A stretch of DNA of 64,000 nucleotides, taken from NCBI RefSeq assembly GCF_014203855.1, contig NZ_JACHJV010000001.1, forward strand, positions 2,232,001-2,296,000, read 5' to 3'. The first letter of the stretch is position 1, and each line of letters begins with the position of its first letter. The notes below the pieces were generated by a model that did not search any database, was not told where the DNA came from, and saw nothing but the letters and a program-made list of their open reading frames with translations. A program made the translations under genes and the position numbers. The DNA is from Kitasatospora kifunensis. GTDB taxonomy: Bacteria > Actinomycetota > Actinomycetes > Streptomycetales > Streptomycetaceae. Below, one piece after another: positions 25,911 through 34,411 of this stretch.

Positions 25911-26089
25911 AACTCCGCCACCCCTCCACCACCACGAGAAGCCTGTTCGAGCCTCGTAGCACTCTGTAGTGCCGAGCAACGGGCTACCAGCACGACCTGC
26001 CAGCATCGCCCCGCACCTCTCGACGCCTCTCATCCGTTGAGGCCGCCGCGTGTGCACTGGTTGTGAAATGATCTTCCATGGAGCTTCTA
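25911..26089. other. Right end of the island, non-coding
   Basis: About 180 bases after the Shedu stop with more A and T than the core genome. No open frame or strong hairpin is visible before the right terminal repeat. Confidence 0.5.
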
Positions 26090-26108
26090 TTTCCGCAGGT
26101 CAGAGGCA
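26090..26108. repeat. Right 19-bp terminal inverted repeat
   Basis: TTTCCGCAGGTCAGAGGCA is the exact reverse complement of 16603-16621 at the left end. It lies 12 bases inside the right copy of the 13-bp direct repeat. Confidence 0.9.
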
Positions 26109-26120
26109 TGTTCGATCAGA

Positions 26121-26133
26121 ACTTCGACCTGTA
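26121..26133. repeat. Right 13-bp direct repeat (putative attR core)
   Basis: ACTTCGACCTGTA, identical to the end of glnA at 16586-16598. In context it reads TTC GAT CAG AAC TTC GAC CTG TAA, a glnA-like tail that would restore a stop codon. This is what an attachment site carried on the element would be expected to show. Confidence 0.8.
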
Positions 26134-26166
26134 AGGCGCCTGATTGACCGCCAGACTCCTTGACCG

Positions 26167-26225
26167 GTACGCCGTGAGCCCCCGATCCACTCCGCCGAGG
26201 AGCCGGTCGGGGGCTCACGTCGTAC
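26167..26225. terminator. Hairpin at the end of the phosphatase gene; probable original glnA terminator
   Basis: Arms 26167-26185 and 26207-26225 pair over 19 bp with one mismatch, around a 21-base loop. It sits 28 bases past the end of the minus-strand phosphatase gene and just outside the right end of the island, so before insertion it would have followed glnA directly and could have served both genes. Confidence 0.65.
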
Positions 26226-26253
26226 CCGCGGGCGGCAGGTGGTGTGCGGCGGG

Positions 26254-27456
26254 TCAGCGGCCCGACGGGCTCAGGGCCAGCAGGGCCAGGTCGTCGGTGG
26301 CCGGGCCGCCGTGGGCCTGGACGTCGGCGCCGACGAAGGCGACCAGCTGTTCGGGGGTGACGCAGGCCCGGGCGGCGAAACGGGTGGCCAGCCGTTCGGT
26401 GAGGGGGTAGAAACGGCCGTCCCGGTCGCGGGCCTCGGTGACGCCGTCGGTGTGCAGCAGCAGCGTCTGACCGGCCGCGAGTGGGACCGAGGTGGGCGGC
26501 GTCGGGTGCTGGGTGCGCAGGTGACCCAGGCCCAGCGGGAGGTCCTGACGGCAGTGCACGGTCTGCACGGTGCCGCCGGCCACGATCACCGGGTCCAGGT
26601 GGCCGCGGTTGATCAGCTGCACCGTGTCGGCGCCGGGCCGGTGCTCCAGCAGGACGGCGGTGACGAAGAGCTCCTCGTCCTCGCGCTCCACCGCGCCGCG
26701 CCGGACCTGGCGGTCCAGCAGTGCGGCGAGTTCGGCCAGTTCGGCGGTCTCGTGCGCGGTGGCCCGGAAGGCGCCGAGCAGGTCGGCCACCGTCCGTACG
26801 GCCTCCAGGCCCTTGCCCCGCACGTCGCCGAGCAGCACCCGGGTGCCGAAGCGGGTGTCGCACAGCTCGTACAGGTCGCCACCGATCGCCACCTCGGCCT
26901 GCGCGGCGCGGTAGTGGCCGGCCGTCCGCAGGGCGCCGACCTGCTCGGGGACCGGGTGCAGCACGGTGCGCTGCAGCGCCTCGCTGACGGTGCGGGCCCG
27001 CACCAGGTGGCGGGCCTGCCGGATGCGCTGGTGGGAGAGCATCACGCCAGCCAGTGCGGCCAGCAGGGTGGAGAGGTAGACCCAGAGGTGGTGGTGCTCG
27101 TAGAGGTGGCCGACCCGGGCCGCGAGCGCCAGCTGGAGCACCAGCGCACCGATGCCGGAGGCGGCGGTGGCCACCGTCCCGAAGCCGAAGGCGACCAGCA
27201 CGGGCAGCCCGGTGAGCAGGAAGCCGGCCGCCGTGGCCTGCGGAAAGGCGACCTCGATGGTCAGGTCGGTGAAGATCAGCAGCGTGGGCAGCCAGCGCAC
27301 CCAGTGCGGGGCGAGGTCGGCCTCGTGGTCGGCGGTGGTGGTACCGGCGAGGGCGGCGCGCAACCGGGCGGCCAGCGTGCGGCGTGCCTCGGGCGGCGCG
27401 GGCCGGGCGGGGCTCGCGGGCACGGGGCCGGCGGGCACGGCGGACCTCGCGGACAC
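26254..27456 (-). CDS. Membrane-bound SpoIIE-type PP2C serine phosphatase
   Basis: 400-residue protein. Three or four transmembrane helices span about 50-145 (LPTLLIFTDLTIEVAF, LVAFGFGTVATAASGIGALV, WVYLSTLLAALAGVML). The cytoplasmic C-terminal half is a SpoIIE-family PP2C domain: AIGGDLYELCDT, LGDVRGKGLEA, LLLHTDGVTEARD and DDLALLAL supply the metal-binding aspartates. Such phosphatases usually act on anti-sigma-factor antagonists. No sensor domain other than the membrane part is seen, and no partner kinase or antagonist gene is adjacent. GTG 27456 is chosen for the GAGGAGGT five bases upstream. Confidence 0.9.
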   Translation of the reverse strand: MSARSAVPAGPVPASPARPAPPEARRTLAARLRAALAGTTTADHEADLAPHWVRWLPTLLIFTDLTIEVAFPQATAAGFLLTGLPVLVAFGFGTVATAASGIGALVLQLALAARVGHLYEHHHLWVYLSTLLAALAGVMLSHQRIRQARHLVRARTVSEALQRTVLHPVPEQVGALRTAGHYRAAQAEVAIGGDLYELCDTRFGTRVLLGDVRGKGLEAVRTVADLLGAFRATAHETAELAELAALLDRQVRRGAVEREDEELFVTAVLLEHRPGADTVQLINRGHLDPVIVAGGTVQTVHCRQDLPLGLGHLRTQHPTPPTSVPLAAGQTLLLHTDGVTEARDRDGRFYPLTERLATRFAARACVTPEQLVAFVGADVQAHGGPATDDLALLALSPSGR

Positions 27457-27593
27457 GGCTGACCTCCTCGGCCGGTGGGAAGCGGGGGCGAGCTTCCATG
27501 GTCTCCCACCCGCGAGGAGGGCACCGGAGGTCCTTCGACCCGCCACCCCGGGACCAAAGTCCCGCTCTCCCCGGTCTGCGCCGGCGGCCCCTG

Positions 27594-28823
27594 TCAGCCC
27601 CGCACGGTGACCGGGAGCGACTGGTAGCCGCGCAGTACCAACCGCGAGCGGCGCACCGGCTCGCGGGCCGGCGCCAGCCGGGGGAACCGGCTCAACAGGG
27701 CGGGCAGCGCGCAGGTCGCCTCCAGCCGGGCCAGCTGGGCGCCCAGACAGTAGTGCGGGCCACCGCCGAAGGAGAGCGCCTGGCTGTCCTGACGGGTCGG
27801 GTCGAACAGGTCGGGGCGGTCGTAGCGGGCCGGATCCCGGTTGGCCGCGCCGATCAGCAGCAGGACCCCGCCGGTGGGCGACAGCGGCACGCCCGCCACA
27901 CTCAGGCCCTCGACCAGCGGCAGGCGATTGGTGAGCTGCACCGGGGAGTCGTAGCGCAGCACCTCCTCGACGAAGCCTGCCGAGCTGATCCGGCCGCTGC
28001 GCAGCCCGTCCGCCGCCCAGGGGTGCTCGAAAGCCAGGGCCAGCCCGTTGCCGAGCAGGTTGGTGGTGGTCTCGAAGCCGGCCACCAGCAGCAGGAGCAG
28101 GTTGGCCAGCAACTCCTGGTCGCTGAGCCGCCCGTCGGCGCCGTCGGCCACCTGAACCAGCGCGCTGACCAGGTCGCCGCGCGGCTCGGCGCGCCGCTGG
28201 TCGGCCAACTCGCCGAGATAGTCCACCAGTTCGTCGCTGGCGGCGTCTGCGGTGGCCAGCTCCTGCGGGCTGATCACCGGCTCCAACAGGACGGAGAGAG
28301 CGCTGCCCAGGTCGCGGAAGCGGAAGCGGTCCGACTCGGGCACGCCGAGCAGTTCGCAGATCACGCCGACCGGCAGCCGGAAGGCGAAGGTCTCCATGAA
28401 GTCGACCGCGGTGCCGTCCGCCCCGAGGTCGGCCAGCTCGGTCAGCAGCCGGTCGACGGCGGCCCGCACCGCCGGTGCCAGTGCGGCCACCCGGCGGGCG
28501 GTGAAGACCGAGGCGATCAGCGATCGCATCCGGGCGTGGTCCGGCGCGTTGTTCTCCAGGACCGAGCGGCTGAGCAGCAGCCTGGCGGAGTGCTCGTGGA
28601 AGGTCGGGTCGAAGCCGCCGCGCGCCTGGGCGTCGGCCACGCCGAAGGCGGAGTCGCGCAGCAGCTGGTGAACCGTGCGGTACTCGGGGACGAGCAGCAT
28701 CTCGTCCCAGATCCGGCTGACCGGGCCGAGCCGGTGCGCGCGGGCGTAGATGGGATAGGGGTTCGCGGAGCCCGCTGGGGTCAGCAGAGCATCGATGATC
28801 TCCGTACCGTCCAAGGCGTCCAT
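27594..28823 (-). CDS. Cytochrome P450
   Basis: 409-residue soluble class I P450. The I-helix oxygen-binding motif is AGFETTTNLLGNG, the K-helix ExxR is EEVLRY, and the haem-binding loop is FGGGPHYCLGAQLAR with the axial Cys. The length and motifs are typical of streptomycete CYP105/107-like hydroxylases. No ferredoxin or ferredoxin reductase gene adjoins it, so redox partners must come from elsewhere. The ATG at 28823 fits the usual N-terminus. It is divergent from the ArsC-like gene with about 60 bases between. The substrate is unknown. Confidence 0.93.
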   Translation of the reverse strand: MDALDGTEIIDALLTPAGSANPYPIYARAHRLGPVSRIWDEMLLVPEYRTVHQLLRDSAFGVADAQARGGFDPTFHEHSARLLLSRSVLENNAPDHARMRSLIASVFTARRVAALAPAVRAAVDRLLTELADLGADGTAVDFMETFAFRLPVGVICELLGVPESDRFRFRDLGSALSVLLEPVISPQELATADAASDELVDYLGELADQRRAEPRGDLVSALVQVADGADGRLSDQELLANLLLLLVAGFETTTNLLGNGLALAFEHPWAADGLRSGRISSAGFVEEVLRYDSPVQLTNRLPLVEGLSVAGVPLSPTGGVLLLIGAANRDPARYDRPDLFDPTRQDSQALSFGGGPHYCLGAQLARLEATCALPALLSRFPRLAPAREPVRRSRLVLRGYQSLPVTVRG

Positions 28824-28883
28824 AACTCGTATCAACCGCACGGTGGGTCGGCCGAGTTCCCGTCGGCCGCATACCCTGGCGGC

Positions 28884-29249
28884 ATGGAGATCTGGATCAA
28901 CCCCCGCTGCGGCAAGTGCCGCAGCGCACTGAGTGCGATGGACGCGGCCAAACTGAAGTACACCGTGCGGCGCTACCTGGAGGATCCGCCCTCGGTGGAC
29001 GAGCTGACCACGGTGCTCGGGCGGCTCGGTCTGGAGCCCTGGGACATCACGCGGTTGGACGAGCCGGTGGCCAAGGAGTCGGGCATGCGCGAGTGGGGGC
29101 GCGAAGCCGCGGACCGGCAGCGCTGGCTCGAGGCGCTGGCGCAGCACCCGATCCTGGTGCAGCGCCCGATCATCACCGCCGACGACGGGCACGCCGTGAT
29201 CGCCCGTACTCCGCAGGCGCTGCAGTCGGTGCTGCCCGAGCAGTCGTAG
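28884..29249 (+). CDS. ArsC/Spx-family thioredoxin-fold protein
   Basis: 121-residue protein with the ArsC-like fold. The start MEIWINPRCGKCRSAL has Cys in NPRCGKC, the position of the arsenate reductase nucleophile. The conserved RYLEDPPS and the distal PILVQRPIITADDGHAVIAR carry the Arg residues that bind the oxyanion. YffB/ArsC-like orphan proteins are common, and there is no ars operon nearby, so arsenate reduction is not implied. Confidence 0.9.
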   Translation: MEIWINPRCGKCRSALSAMDAAKLKYTVRRYLEDPPSVDELTTVLGRLGLEPWDITRLDEPVAKESGMREWGREAADRQRWLEALAQHPILVQRPIITADDGHAVIARTPQALQSVLPEQS

Positions 29250-29295
29250 GCGGGATACCGGCGGGCCGGTGCGCCTGGTGCGCCAGACTGGGCGG

Positions 29296-29853
29296 GTGGC
29301 AGACCAGACGACCTTCATCGCCTTCCTGCGCGCCGTCAACGTGGGCGGCCGCACCGTCACGATGGAGCGGCTGCGCGCGCTCTTCGGCGAACTCGGCCTG
29401 GCCGCCGTACGGACGTACATCCAGAGCGGCAACGTCTTCTTCAGCGCGGACTCCGGGGTGGACCGCGCCGCGCTGACCCGCCGGATCGAGGCCCACCTGA
29501 GCCAGGCGCTCGGGTACCAGGTGCCCACCGTGCTGCGCACGGTGGACGAGCTGGCGGCCGTGCTGGCGGCCGACCCGTTTCACGAGGTGGAGATCACGCC
29601 GGAGGTCCGGCTCTGCGTGGTCTTCCTCTCCGAACCGCCACCCGCCGACCTCGCCCTGCCGCTGCGCTCGCCCAAGGGCGACCTGGAGGTGATTGCGGTC
29701 ACGCCCGGCGAGGCCTTCGTGGTCGCCCGGCGCCTGGCGGGGCGAGCGCCGGCCAACCCCGCGACGGTCTTCGGCAGGACGTACCGGGGGCACGGCACCA
29801 GCCGGTTCTTCCACACCGCGGCCAAGATCCTGGCCGCGGCGCGGAAGGGGTGA
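29296..29853 (+). CDS. DUF1697 family protein
   Basis: 185-residue cytoplasmic protein of the DUF1697 family. It starts with FIAFLRAVNVGGRTVTMERLRALF, has TYIQSGNVFFSAD in the middle, and ends with FGRTYRGHGTSRFFHTAAKILAAA, a variant of the family's T-x-RNW-x-T motif. Function unknown. GTG 29296 is preferred because the family begins a few residues later; an upstream ATG at 29269 would add nine residues. It follows the ArsC-like gene by 46 bases and may be co-transcribed with it. Confidence 0.88.
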   Translation: MADQTTFIAFLRAVNVGGRTVTMERLRALFGELGLAAVRTYIQSGNVFFSADSGVDRAALTRRIEAHLSQALGYQVPTVLRTVDELAAVLAADPFHEVEITPEVRLCVVFLSEPPPADLALPLRSPKGDLEVIAVTPGEAFVVARRLAGRAPANPATVFGRTYRGHGTSRFFHTAAKILAAARKG

Positions 29854-29930
29854 CGGGGTGATCGGGACCGCGACAGCCGGCCCCAGCTAGCGCCACGTCA
29901 GGCAACAGAGCGACCGGCACATGGTCGGTC

Positions 29931-30551
29931 TCAGCCGGCGGCCAGCCGCGTGACGGTGGCGGTGGTCAGGGCGAGCGTGTCGGCGGAGAGCGGAGCGAGC
30001 GCGGAGCCGACGGCGGCCGGGTCGGCCTGCTTGGCGGCGGCGACCAGGGCGGCCGCGTGCTTCTGCAGCGCGGCGAGCTGATCCTCGGCACCGGCGGTGG
30101 ACTCCGGCGAGGCCAGGCGCTGGATCGGACCGCCTGGCAGCACCCCGGCCGGCGCCGACGGCAGCGCGGGTCCGGAGGGGAGAGCGGGTCCGGAGGGGAC
30201 GGCAGACGGTGGCGCCGAAGTGCCGGCCGTCGCCGCCGGCAGCGCCGACCTGAGCTTCTCCGCGGCCATGCCGAGCTGCCCCAACTTGCCCTGCAGCGCG
30301 GGCTCCTCCGTCGCCGTGCCGGAGCCCGGGGTACTCACCGCGACCAGCTCGTTCACCGCCTGAAGTACGCCGCCGAGCGCGCCCAAGGTCGCCATGGTCT
30401 GCGGCACGTCGGGCGCCGCCTGCGGCCTGATCATCGGATGCCGGTGGGCGTCGGCCACCGGGCTCGCACCGCTTGCCGCGATGCCGGTGGTGGCGGCGAT
30501 GGCGCCGGCCAGCGCCGTACTGAGCAGGACCGTGGTCCACTTGCTGTGCAT
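29931..30551 (-). CDS. Secreted Ala/Pro-rich hypothetical protein
   Basis: 206 residues. A clear Sec signal peptide (KWTTVLLSTALAGAIAAT, cleavage near ASGASPVADA) is followed by two helical segments separated by a Pro/Ser/Gly-rich linker with repeats (PSGPALPSGPALPSAPAG). No catalytic motif, lipobox or anchor is visible. GGAAG precedes ATG 30551. Function unknown; perhaps a small extracellular or cell-wall protein. Confidence 0.75.
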   Translation of the reverse strand: MHSKWTTVLLSTALAGAIAATTGIAASGASPVADAHRHPMIRPQAAPDVPQTMATLGALGGVLQAVNELVAVSTPGSGTATEEPALQGKLGQLGMAAEKLRSALPAATAGTSAPPSAVPSGPALPSGPALPSAPAGVLPGGPIQRLASPESTAGAEDQLAALQKHAAALVAAAKQADPAAVGSALAPLSADTLALTTATVTRLAAG

Positions 30552-30774
30552 GGGGGTGAGCTTCCTTCCAAGGGGTCGGGGCCTGAGCGGCCTGCCTCCA
30601 CCTTGGGCACCCACAGTGACGGGCCGCCATCGCGGATAGTCCGAATGTGGCCCAACTACTGCGCTGCACCGGCCAGATCGGCGCGTGGCCAGCCGGGAGC
30701 CAGTGGGCGTACCGACACCGGGAGTAACCTCCGGCCAAGGAGCTGGGCGCCCCCTGCCGGCGGAGCCGCCGGCC

Positions 30775-31494
30775 TCACTCCCCCACCGGAGTGGTCCCCC
30801 ACAGCTCCGCCACGCAGCGCGCGTAGACCGCCTGCCAGTGCGGCCACTGGCGGGCCGTGAGGTCGTCGCACTCGGCCAGCAGCGCCTCTATCTGCTCCGC
30901 CGCGACCCCCTCCAGCAGCCAGGCCAAGGCGTCCGGCGTGCCCGGGCCGTCGGCCATCCGCAGCAGGTCGAGCAGCTCGCCCAGGGTGCCGACCCGGGAC
31001 TGCGGCGGGAGCAGCTCGGCCATCAACGGCAGCACCTGCTCCTCCTCGATCCGCAGGTGGGTCTCCAGGCGCGCGGCCAACTCCTCCACCGCGTAGGCGA
31101 CCGGCCAGGCGCTGGCCGGATCCCGGGTGGCCACCCGCATCAGCGTGGTGGTCCGGGTGAAGGAGTGGTCCAGGTTGTGGTGGTCGTCCTCCAGCCAGTT
31201 GACCAGCAGGCGCAGCTCCGGGGCGAAGCGGCGCAGCAGCGGCCAGAGCCGGACGTCCTGCTGCTCGTGGTGGCAGGTGAGCATCGCGGTGAGGAAGTCC
31301 CAGTGCCGCTGCAGGGCCGCAGCACCCGTCTCGTCGTCGGGCTGCAGCAGGCGCAGCGCGGTCGGCAGGCGGGCGAGGTCGCGGCGCAGGGCCGCGTGGA
31401 CCAGGCGCAGACCGGCGAAACGGACGGGGCGCACGGTCGGCACCACCTCATGGGAGCCGCGCTGGGCGGGGACGACAAGCAGATGCGGCTGCAT
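30775..31494 (-). CDS. Hemerythrin HHE-domain protein
   Basis: 239-residue helical protein. The metal-ligand pattern of HHE cation-binding domains is present: HAALRRDLARLP, CHHEQQDVRLWP, EDDHHNLDHSF and RLETHLRIEEEQVLPLM supply His and Glu residues in the expected spacing. Such proteins bind a di-iron centre and may sense oxygen or nitric oxide, or store iron. It stands alone, with a terminator of the next gene upstream. Confidence 0.85.
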   Translation of the reverse strand: MQPHLLVVPAQRGSHEVVPTVRPVRFAGLRLVHAALRRDLARLPTALRLLQPDDETGAAALQRHWDFLTAMLTCHHEQQDVRLWPLLRRFAPELRLLVNWLEDDHHNLDHSFTRTTTLMRVATRDPASAWPVAYAVEELAARLETHLRIEEEQVLPLMAELLPPQSRVGTLGELLDLLRMADGPGTPDALAWLLEGVAAEQIEALLAECDDLTARQWPHWQAVYARCVAELWGTTPVGE

Positions 31495-31661
31495 GGCACT
31501 CTCTTCAACACTGTCATGGCGGGCTTCGGGACCAGGCGGCGCCGCTTCCCGAAGCGGGTGTGTGAGCGGGAGGCGCGACGTTGCGGTTCCAGCGTGCCGC
31601 CAGTGGATCAGAGGCGAATCAACACCGGCTTGCTGCGCAGGTCAGAGCGGTGGAACAAGAA

Positions 31662-31700
31662 AACCGGGCGGTGCTGACAGTTCGTCAGCACCGCCCGGTT
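31662..31700 (-). terminator. Rho-independent terminator of the esterase gene
   Basis: 17-bp perfect stem AACCGGGCGGTGCTGAC (31662-31678) with its complement 31684-31700 and a 5-base loop. On the minus strand the stem is followed by TTTTC. It lies 18 bases past the esterase stop. Confidence 0.88.
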
Positions 31701-31717
31701 CGCCACCGCGCAGGGGG

Positions 31718-32800
31718 TTAGGCCGCGGTCGGCCCGTCGAGGTTCTGGGTGAGCCACTGCAGGGTGTCGGGGATCATCTTCTTGAAGTGCGAGGTGAGGT
31801 GCTTGCCGCCCGGCTGCTCGTAGTAGTCGATCTTGGTGGGCGCGGCGGCCTTCGCCACCCAGGCCTTGACCAGCTTGACCTCATCCGGCGTGGCGCCGCC
31901 GGCCGTGGCCAGCATCCGCACGTCCGCCTTGCTCTGGCCGACCAGCACGTCCGGGCTGTTGGCCAGCCGCTCGGCCTCGTGGCCCTTCCAGAACGAGGAG
32001 TCCGGGTTGAAGTAGCCGTCGATCGGCACCGCGGCCTTGTAGATGTCCGGGTGCTGCAGCGCCATCTTGGCGCTGCAGAACGCACCGGTGGAGGCGCCCA
32101 TCAGGCCCCAGCCGTCGCGGCTCCTGAGGGTGCGGAAGTTGGCGCGCACGAAGTCGGGAACGTCCTGGGACATCCAGGTGCCCATCTTCGGCTGGCCGGG
32201 GATGTCGCTGCAGTCCAGGGTCTGCTTCTCGTCGGAGACCAGGTTCTGCACCGGCATCACCATGATGAACGGGTGCGCCTTGCCCTGCTTGGCCAGCTCC
32301 TCGTCCTGCACCTGGATCGGCAGCTGGTCGTCGGTCCAGGTGTTGTAGCCGTTGCTCTGGCCGCCCGCGTAGAGAGTGAGCACCGGGAAGCCGTAGTTCG
32401 CGTACTTGGGGTCGTTGTACTGCGGCGGGAGCCAGACCCACACCTTGCCGGTGACCCCGGACTTCTTGCCGGCCAGCGTGGTCATCATGATCGGCCCGGC
32501 CGCGGTGTCACGCGCCTTGGTCAGCTGGGTCGCCGGCCCGGTCGGCAGCTGCACCTTGTCGGAGCCGCCGGACGGCGAGCCGCTCGGCGCGGCCGAACCG
32601 GACGGCGAGCCGGCGGACGGTGAACCGGCCGGCGCCGCACCCCCCGAGGCGCCGGGCGAGGGCGAGACCTTGGCCGCGACCGGAGCAGCCTTGGCCGCCG
32701 GTTTGTCGCCGTCCGGCCCGCACGCGGCGAGCGCGGCCGCCAGCACGAGGACGACGGCAGAGGACAGGACGACACGTGGACGGGCGAGCGGCGGCTGCAA
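31718..32800 (-). CDS. Lipoprotein esterase (alpha/beta hydrolase)
   Basis: 360 residues. The N-terminus is a lipoprotein signal (VVLSSAVVLVLAAALAAC, lipobox LAAC). A Ser/Pro/Gly-rich tether precedes an esterase-D-like hydrolase domain with VWVWLPPQYNDPKYANYGFP, the nucleophile motif GASTGAF (GxSxG), an oxyanion-type FPVLTLYAGG and a C-terminal GGKHLTSHF likely holding the catalytic His. Related enzymes include mycolyltransferase-like and feruloyl-type esterases. The TTG at 32800 is chosen because it gives a normal signal peptide and has GGAA upstream; longer in-frame starts give an implausible arginine-rich leader. Confidence 0.82.
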   Translation of the reverse strand: MQPPLARPRVVLSSAVVLVLAAALAACGPDGDKPAAKAAPVAAKVSPSPGASGGAAPAGSPSAGSPSGSAAPSGSPSGGSDKVQLPTGPATQLTKARDTAAGPIMMTTLAGKKSGVTGKVWVWLPPQYNDPKYANYGFPVLTLYAGGQSNGYNTWTDDQLPIQVQDEELAKQGKAHPFIMVMPVQNLVSDEKQTLDCSDIPGQPKMGTWMSQDVPDFVRANFRTLRSRDGWGLMGASTGAFCSAKMALQHPDIYKAAVPIDGYFNPDSSFWKGHEAERLANSPDVLVGQSKADVRMLATAGGATPDEVKLVKAWVAKAAAPTKIDYYEQPGGKHLTSHFKKMIPDTLQWLTQNLDGPTAA

Positions 32801-33103
32801 GGTCGGACTTTCCGGGTGGTGGGTGGTGCCCGGACGGTGGATCCGGGCGGCGGCGAGCCGGGCGGGGGTCGCCGCGCGGGTGCTGTCGATCCTACGACGG
32901 GCCCCAGGCCGTCCATGGTTGCGACCTGGCGGGCCACCACCCCATATCCGGTGCCGGTTTGGCAAAGATCCGCCGATCGGCGGGGGTCGATCGGCTGGAC
33001 GGCGTACCCGGAGGCGAGGGCCTCGACCAAGGCGGCCGGCCGGCCGGAAACCGTCCGACCGCCGACCTGACGAAGTGTCACCCGACCGGTGCGACCCGCA
33101 GGA
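32801..33103. other. Intergenic region between the esterase and ROK genes
   Basis: About 300 bases, holding the promoter of the esterase gene and the 3' region of the ROK gene. A minus-strand frame beginning near 33082 (VTLRQVGGRTVSGRP) looks mildly protein-like but has no ribosome-binding site or known domain and is not annotated as a gene. Confidence 0.4.
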
Positions 33104-34366
33104 TCACAACAGCCCCAGGGAGGTGAACGGTTCGGTGATGACCCGCTCCAACACGGGCACCGCGGAGGAGCGCACCAGCGTCCTGGCGCCGAAGACCGCG
33201 GGCACGATGTCGGCGGCCACCGCGGCGCCTCGGTGGCTGCGCTCGGCGACCTCGGCCCGCAGGTCGTCCAGGTACTCCTCGGCGACCAGGATGCCGCCGG
33301 CCAGCACCACCCGGCTCGGGTTGAGCAGGTCGACCAGGGTGGCGATCGCCCGCCCCGCCCGCCGGGCCCGGCGGCGCAGCAGCTCCTGCGCGCGGACGTC
33401 CCCGCTGCCGGAACCGGCCGGGCGGGCGGCGGCGACCAGCCGCTCAAGGTCCAGCGAGCCGCCGCTGCCGCCGTGCGCGGCGGGTCCGAGCAGGCCGGCC
33501 GCGCGCGCCTGCGCGACGAGCGCGAGATCGCCGGCCGCGGCGCCGAGGCAGCCGGTCCCGCAGTGCGGGCAGCGCAGCCCTGGCTCGTCGGTGGCGAGCA
33601 GGTGCTCGATGCCACCGGCCGCCGCGCCGGGACCGCGGTGCACGGTGCGGTCCACCACGATCGCCGCGCCCACCACGTTGCCGATGAAGACCAGCACGAA
33701 GTCGTCCACCTCGCGCCCGGCGCCGAACCACAGCTCGGCGCGGGCGATGGCGCGCACCGTCTGCTCCAGCACCAGCGGCCCGGGCAGCCGGCCGGTCAGC
33801 TCGTCGAGCAGCGCCACCTCACGCCAGCCGAGCGGTCCGTGCTCGACAACCTGGCCGCGCGCGCCGTCCACCCAGCCGCCGATGCTCACCCCGGTGCCGA
33901 CCAGTCGGCGCCCGTCCAACCGCTCGTCGAGGAAGGTCCGCACGCCCTCGGCGGCCCGTGCGGCGATCCGACGCGGCGTCAGCTCGCCCGCCCCGGCGTG
34001 CGCGAGCTCGCGTTCGACCAGCACCCGGCCGTCCAGGCCGACCAGGCCGAAGGTGGTCCGCAGCATGCCGATGTGCAGACCGAGCGCCACGGTCCGCTCG
34101 GGGTCGACCCGCAGCGGCACCCGGGGCCGGCCCTGGGTCGGCTCCACCGGGGCGAGCTCGTCGAGCAGCCCGGCCTCGATCAGGGTGCTGGTGAGCTTGG
34201 TGACGCTGGGCGCGGACAGCCCGGTGTGCCGGGCGATCTCGGCCCGGGAGACCGGGCCGTAGGCGAGGACGGCACGCAGCACGGCGGAGGCGTTGCCCTG
34301 TCGCATGTACTCGGCGCGCTGCCCTGGGGTGATCAGGCCCTGGGGCTGCTCGCTGTGAACGGTCAC
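33104..34366 (-). CDS. ROK-family transcriptional repressor
   Basis: 420 residues. An N-terminal MarR-like winged helix (about 25-85; PVSRAEIARHTGLSAPSVTKL) precedes a ROK sugar-kinase-like domain. The zinc motif CPHCGTGCLGA and the late LLNPSRVVLAGGI are present. The kinase-type ATP-binding motif is degenerate, as in NagC/XylR repressors. It probably binds a sugar or sugar phosphate and represses nearby genes. It is divergent from the SDR gene, with a candidate operator in the gap. Confidence 0.9.
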   Translation of the reverse strand: MTVHSEQPQGLITPGQRAEYMRQGNASAVLRAVLAYGPVSRAEIARHTGLSAPSVTKLTSTLIEAGLLDELAPVEPTQGRPRVPLRVDPERTVALGLHIGMLRTTFGLVGLDGRVLVERELAHAGAGELTPRRIAARAAEGVRTFLDERLDGRRLVGTGVSIGGWVDGARGQVVEHGPLGWREVALLDELTGRLPGPLVLEQTVRAIARAELWFGAGREVDDFVLVFIGNVVGAAIVVDRTVHRGPGAAAGGIEHLLATDEPGLRCPHCGTGCLGAAAGDLALVAQARAAGLLGPAAHGGSGGSLDLERLVAAARPAGSGSGDVRAQELLRRRARRAGRAIATLVDLLNPSRVVLAGGILVAEEYLDDLRAEVAERSHRGAAVAADIVPAVFGARTLVRSSAVPVLERVITEPFTSLGLL

Positions 34367-34411
34367 GGTGATCGCCTCCTCCCCGGCACCCTATCGCCCA
34401 CCCGCTCCTAC

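Larger units (their letters stand above)
16599..26120. mobile_element. Putative non-autonomous defence island inserted at the glnA 3' end
   Basis: A 9.5-kb segment lies between two copies of the 13-bp glnA-end sequence. Just inside are perfect 19-bp inverted repeats TGCCTCTGACCTGCGGAAA (16603-16621, and its complement at 26090-26108). The segment has visibly more A and T than the flanking DNA and interrupts the conserved core order. It carries only apparent anti-phage genes: an Mrr-like nuclease, an ABC-3C three-gene system and a Shedu nuclease. No integrase, transposase, relaxase or phage structural gene could be found in any frame. The simplest reading is site-specific integration with attB in glnA, leaving the coding sequence intact, catalysed by an enzyme encoded elsewhere or since lost. 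Confidence 0.7.

Noticed and set aside
16603-26108. The island as a classical insertion sequence or composite transposon
   Set aside because: No transposase gene was found. The flanking repeat is 13 bp and matches the end of glnA at both sides, with unequal distances (4 and 12 bases) to the inverted repeats, which fits site-specific recombination better.
28884-29249. Arsenic-resistance operon
   Set aside because: Only a single ArsC-fold protein is present; there is no arsR, arsB or acr3 gene nearby, and such orphans often have other roles.
32801-33082. Minus-strand frame with a protein-like start (VTLRQVGGRTVSGRP)
   Set aside because: No ribosome-binding site, and it runs without a break into an unrelated frame of the esterase gene; probably a G/C-rich coincidence.
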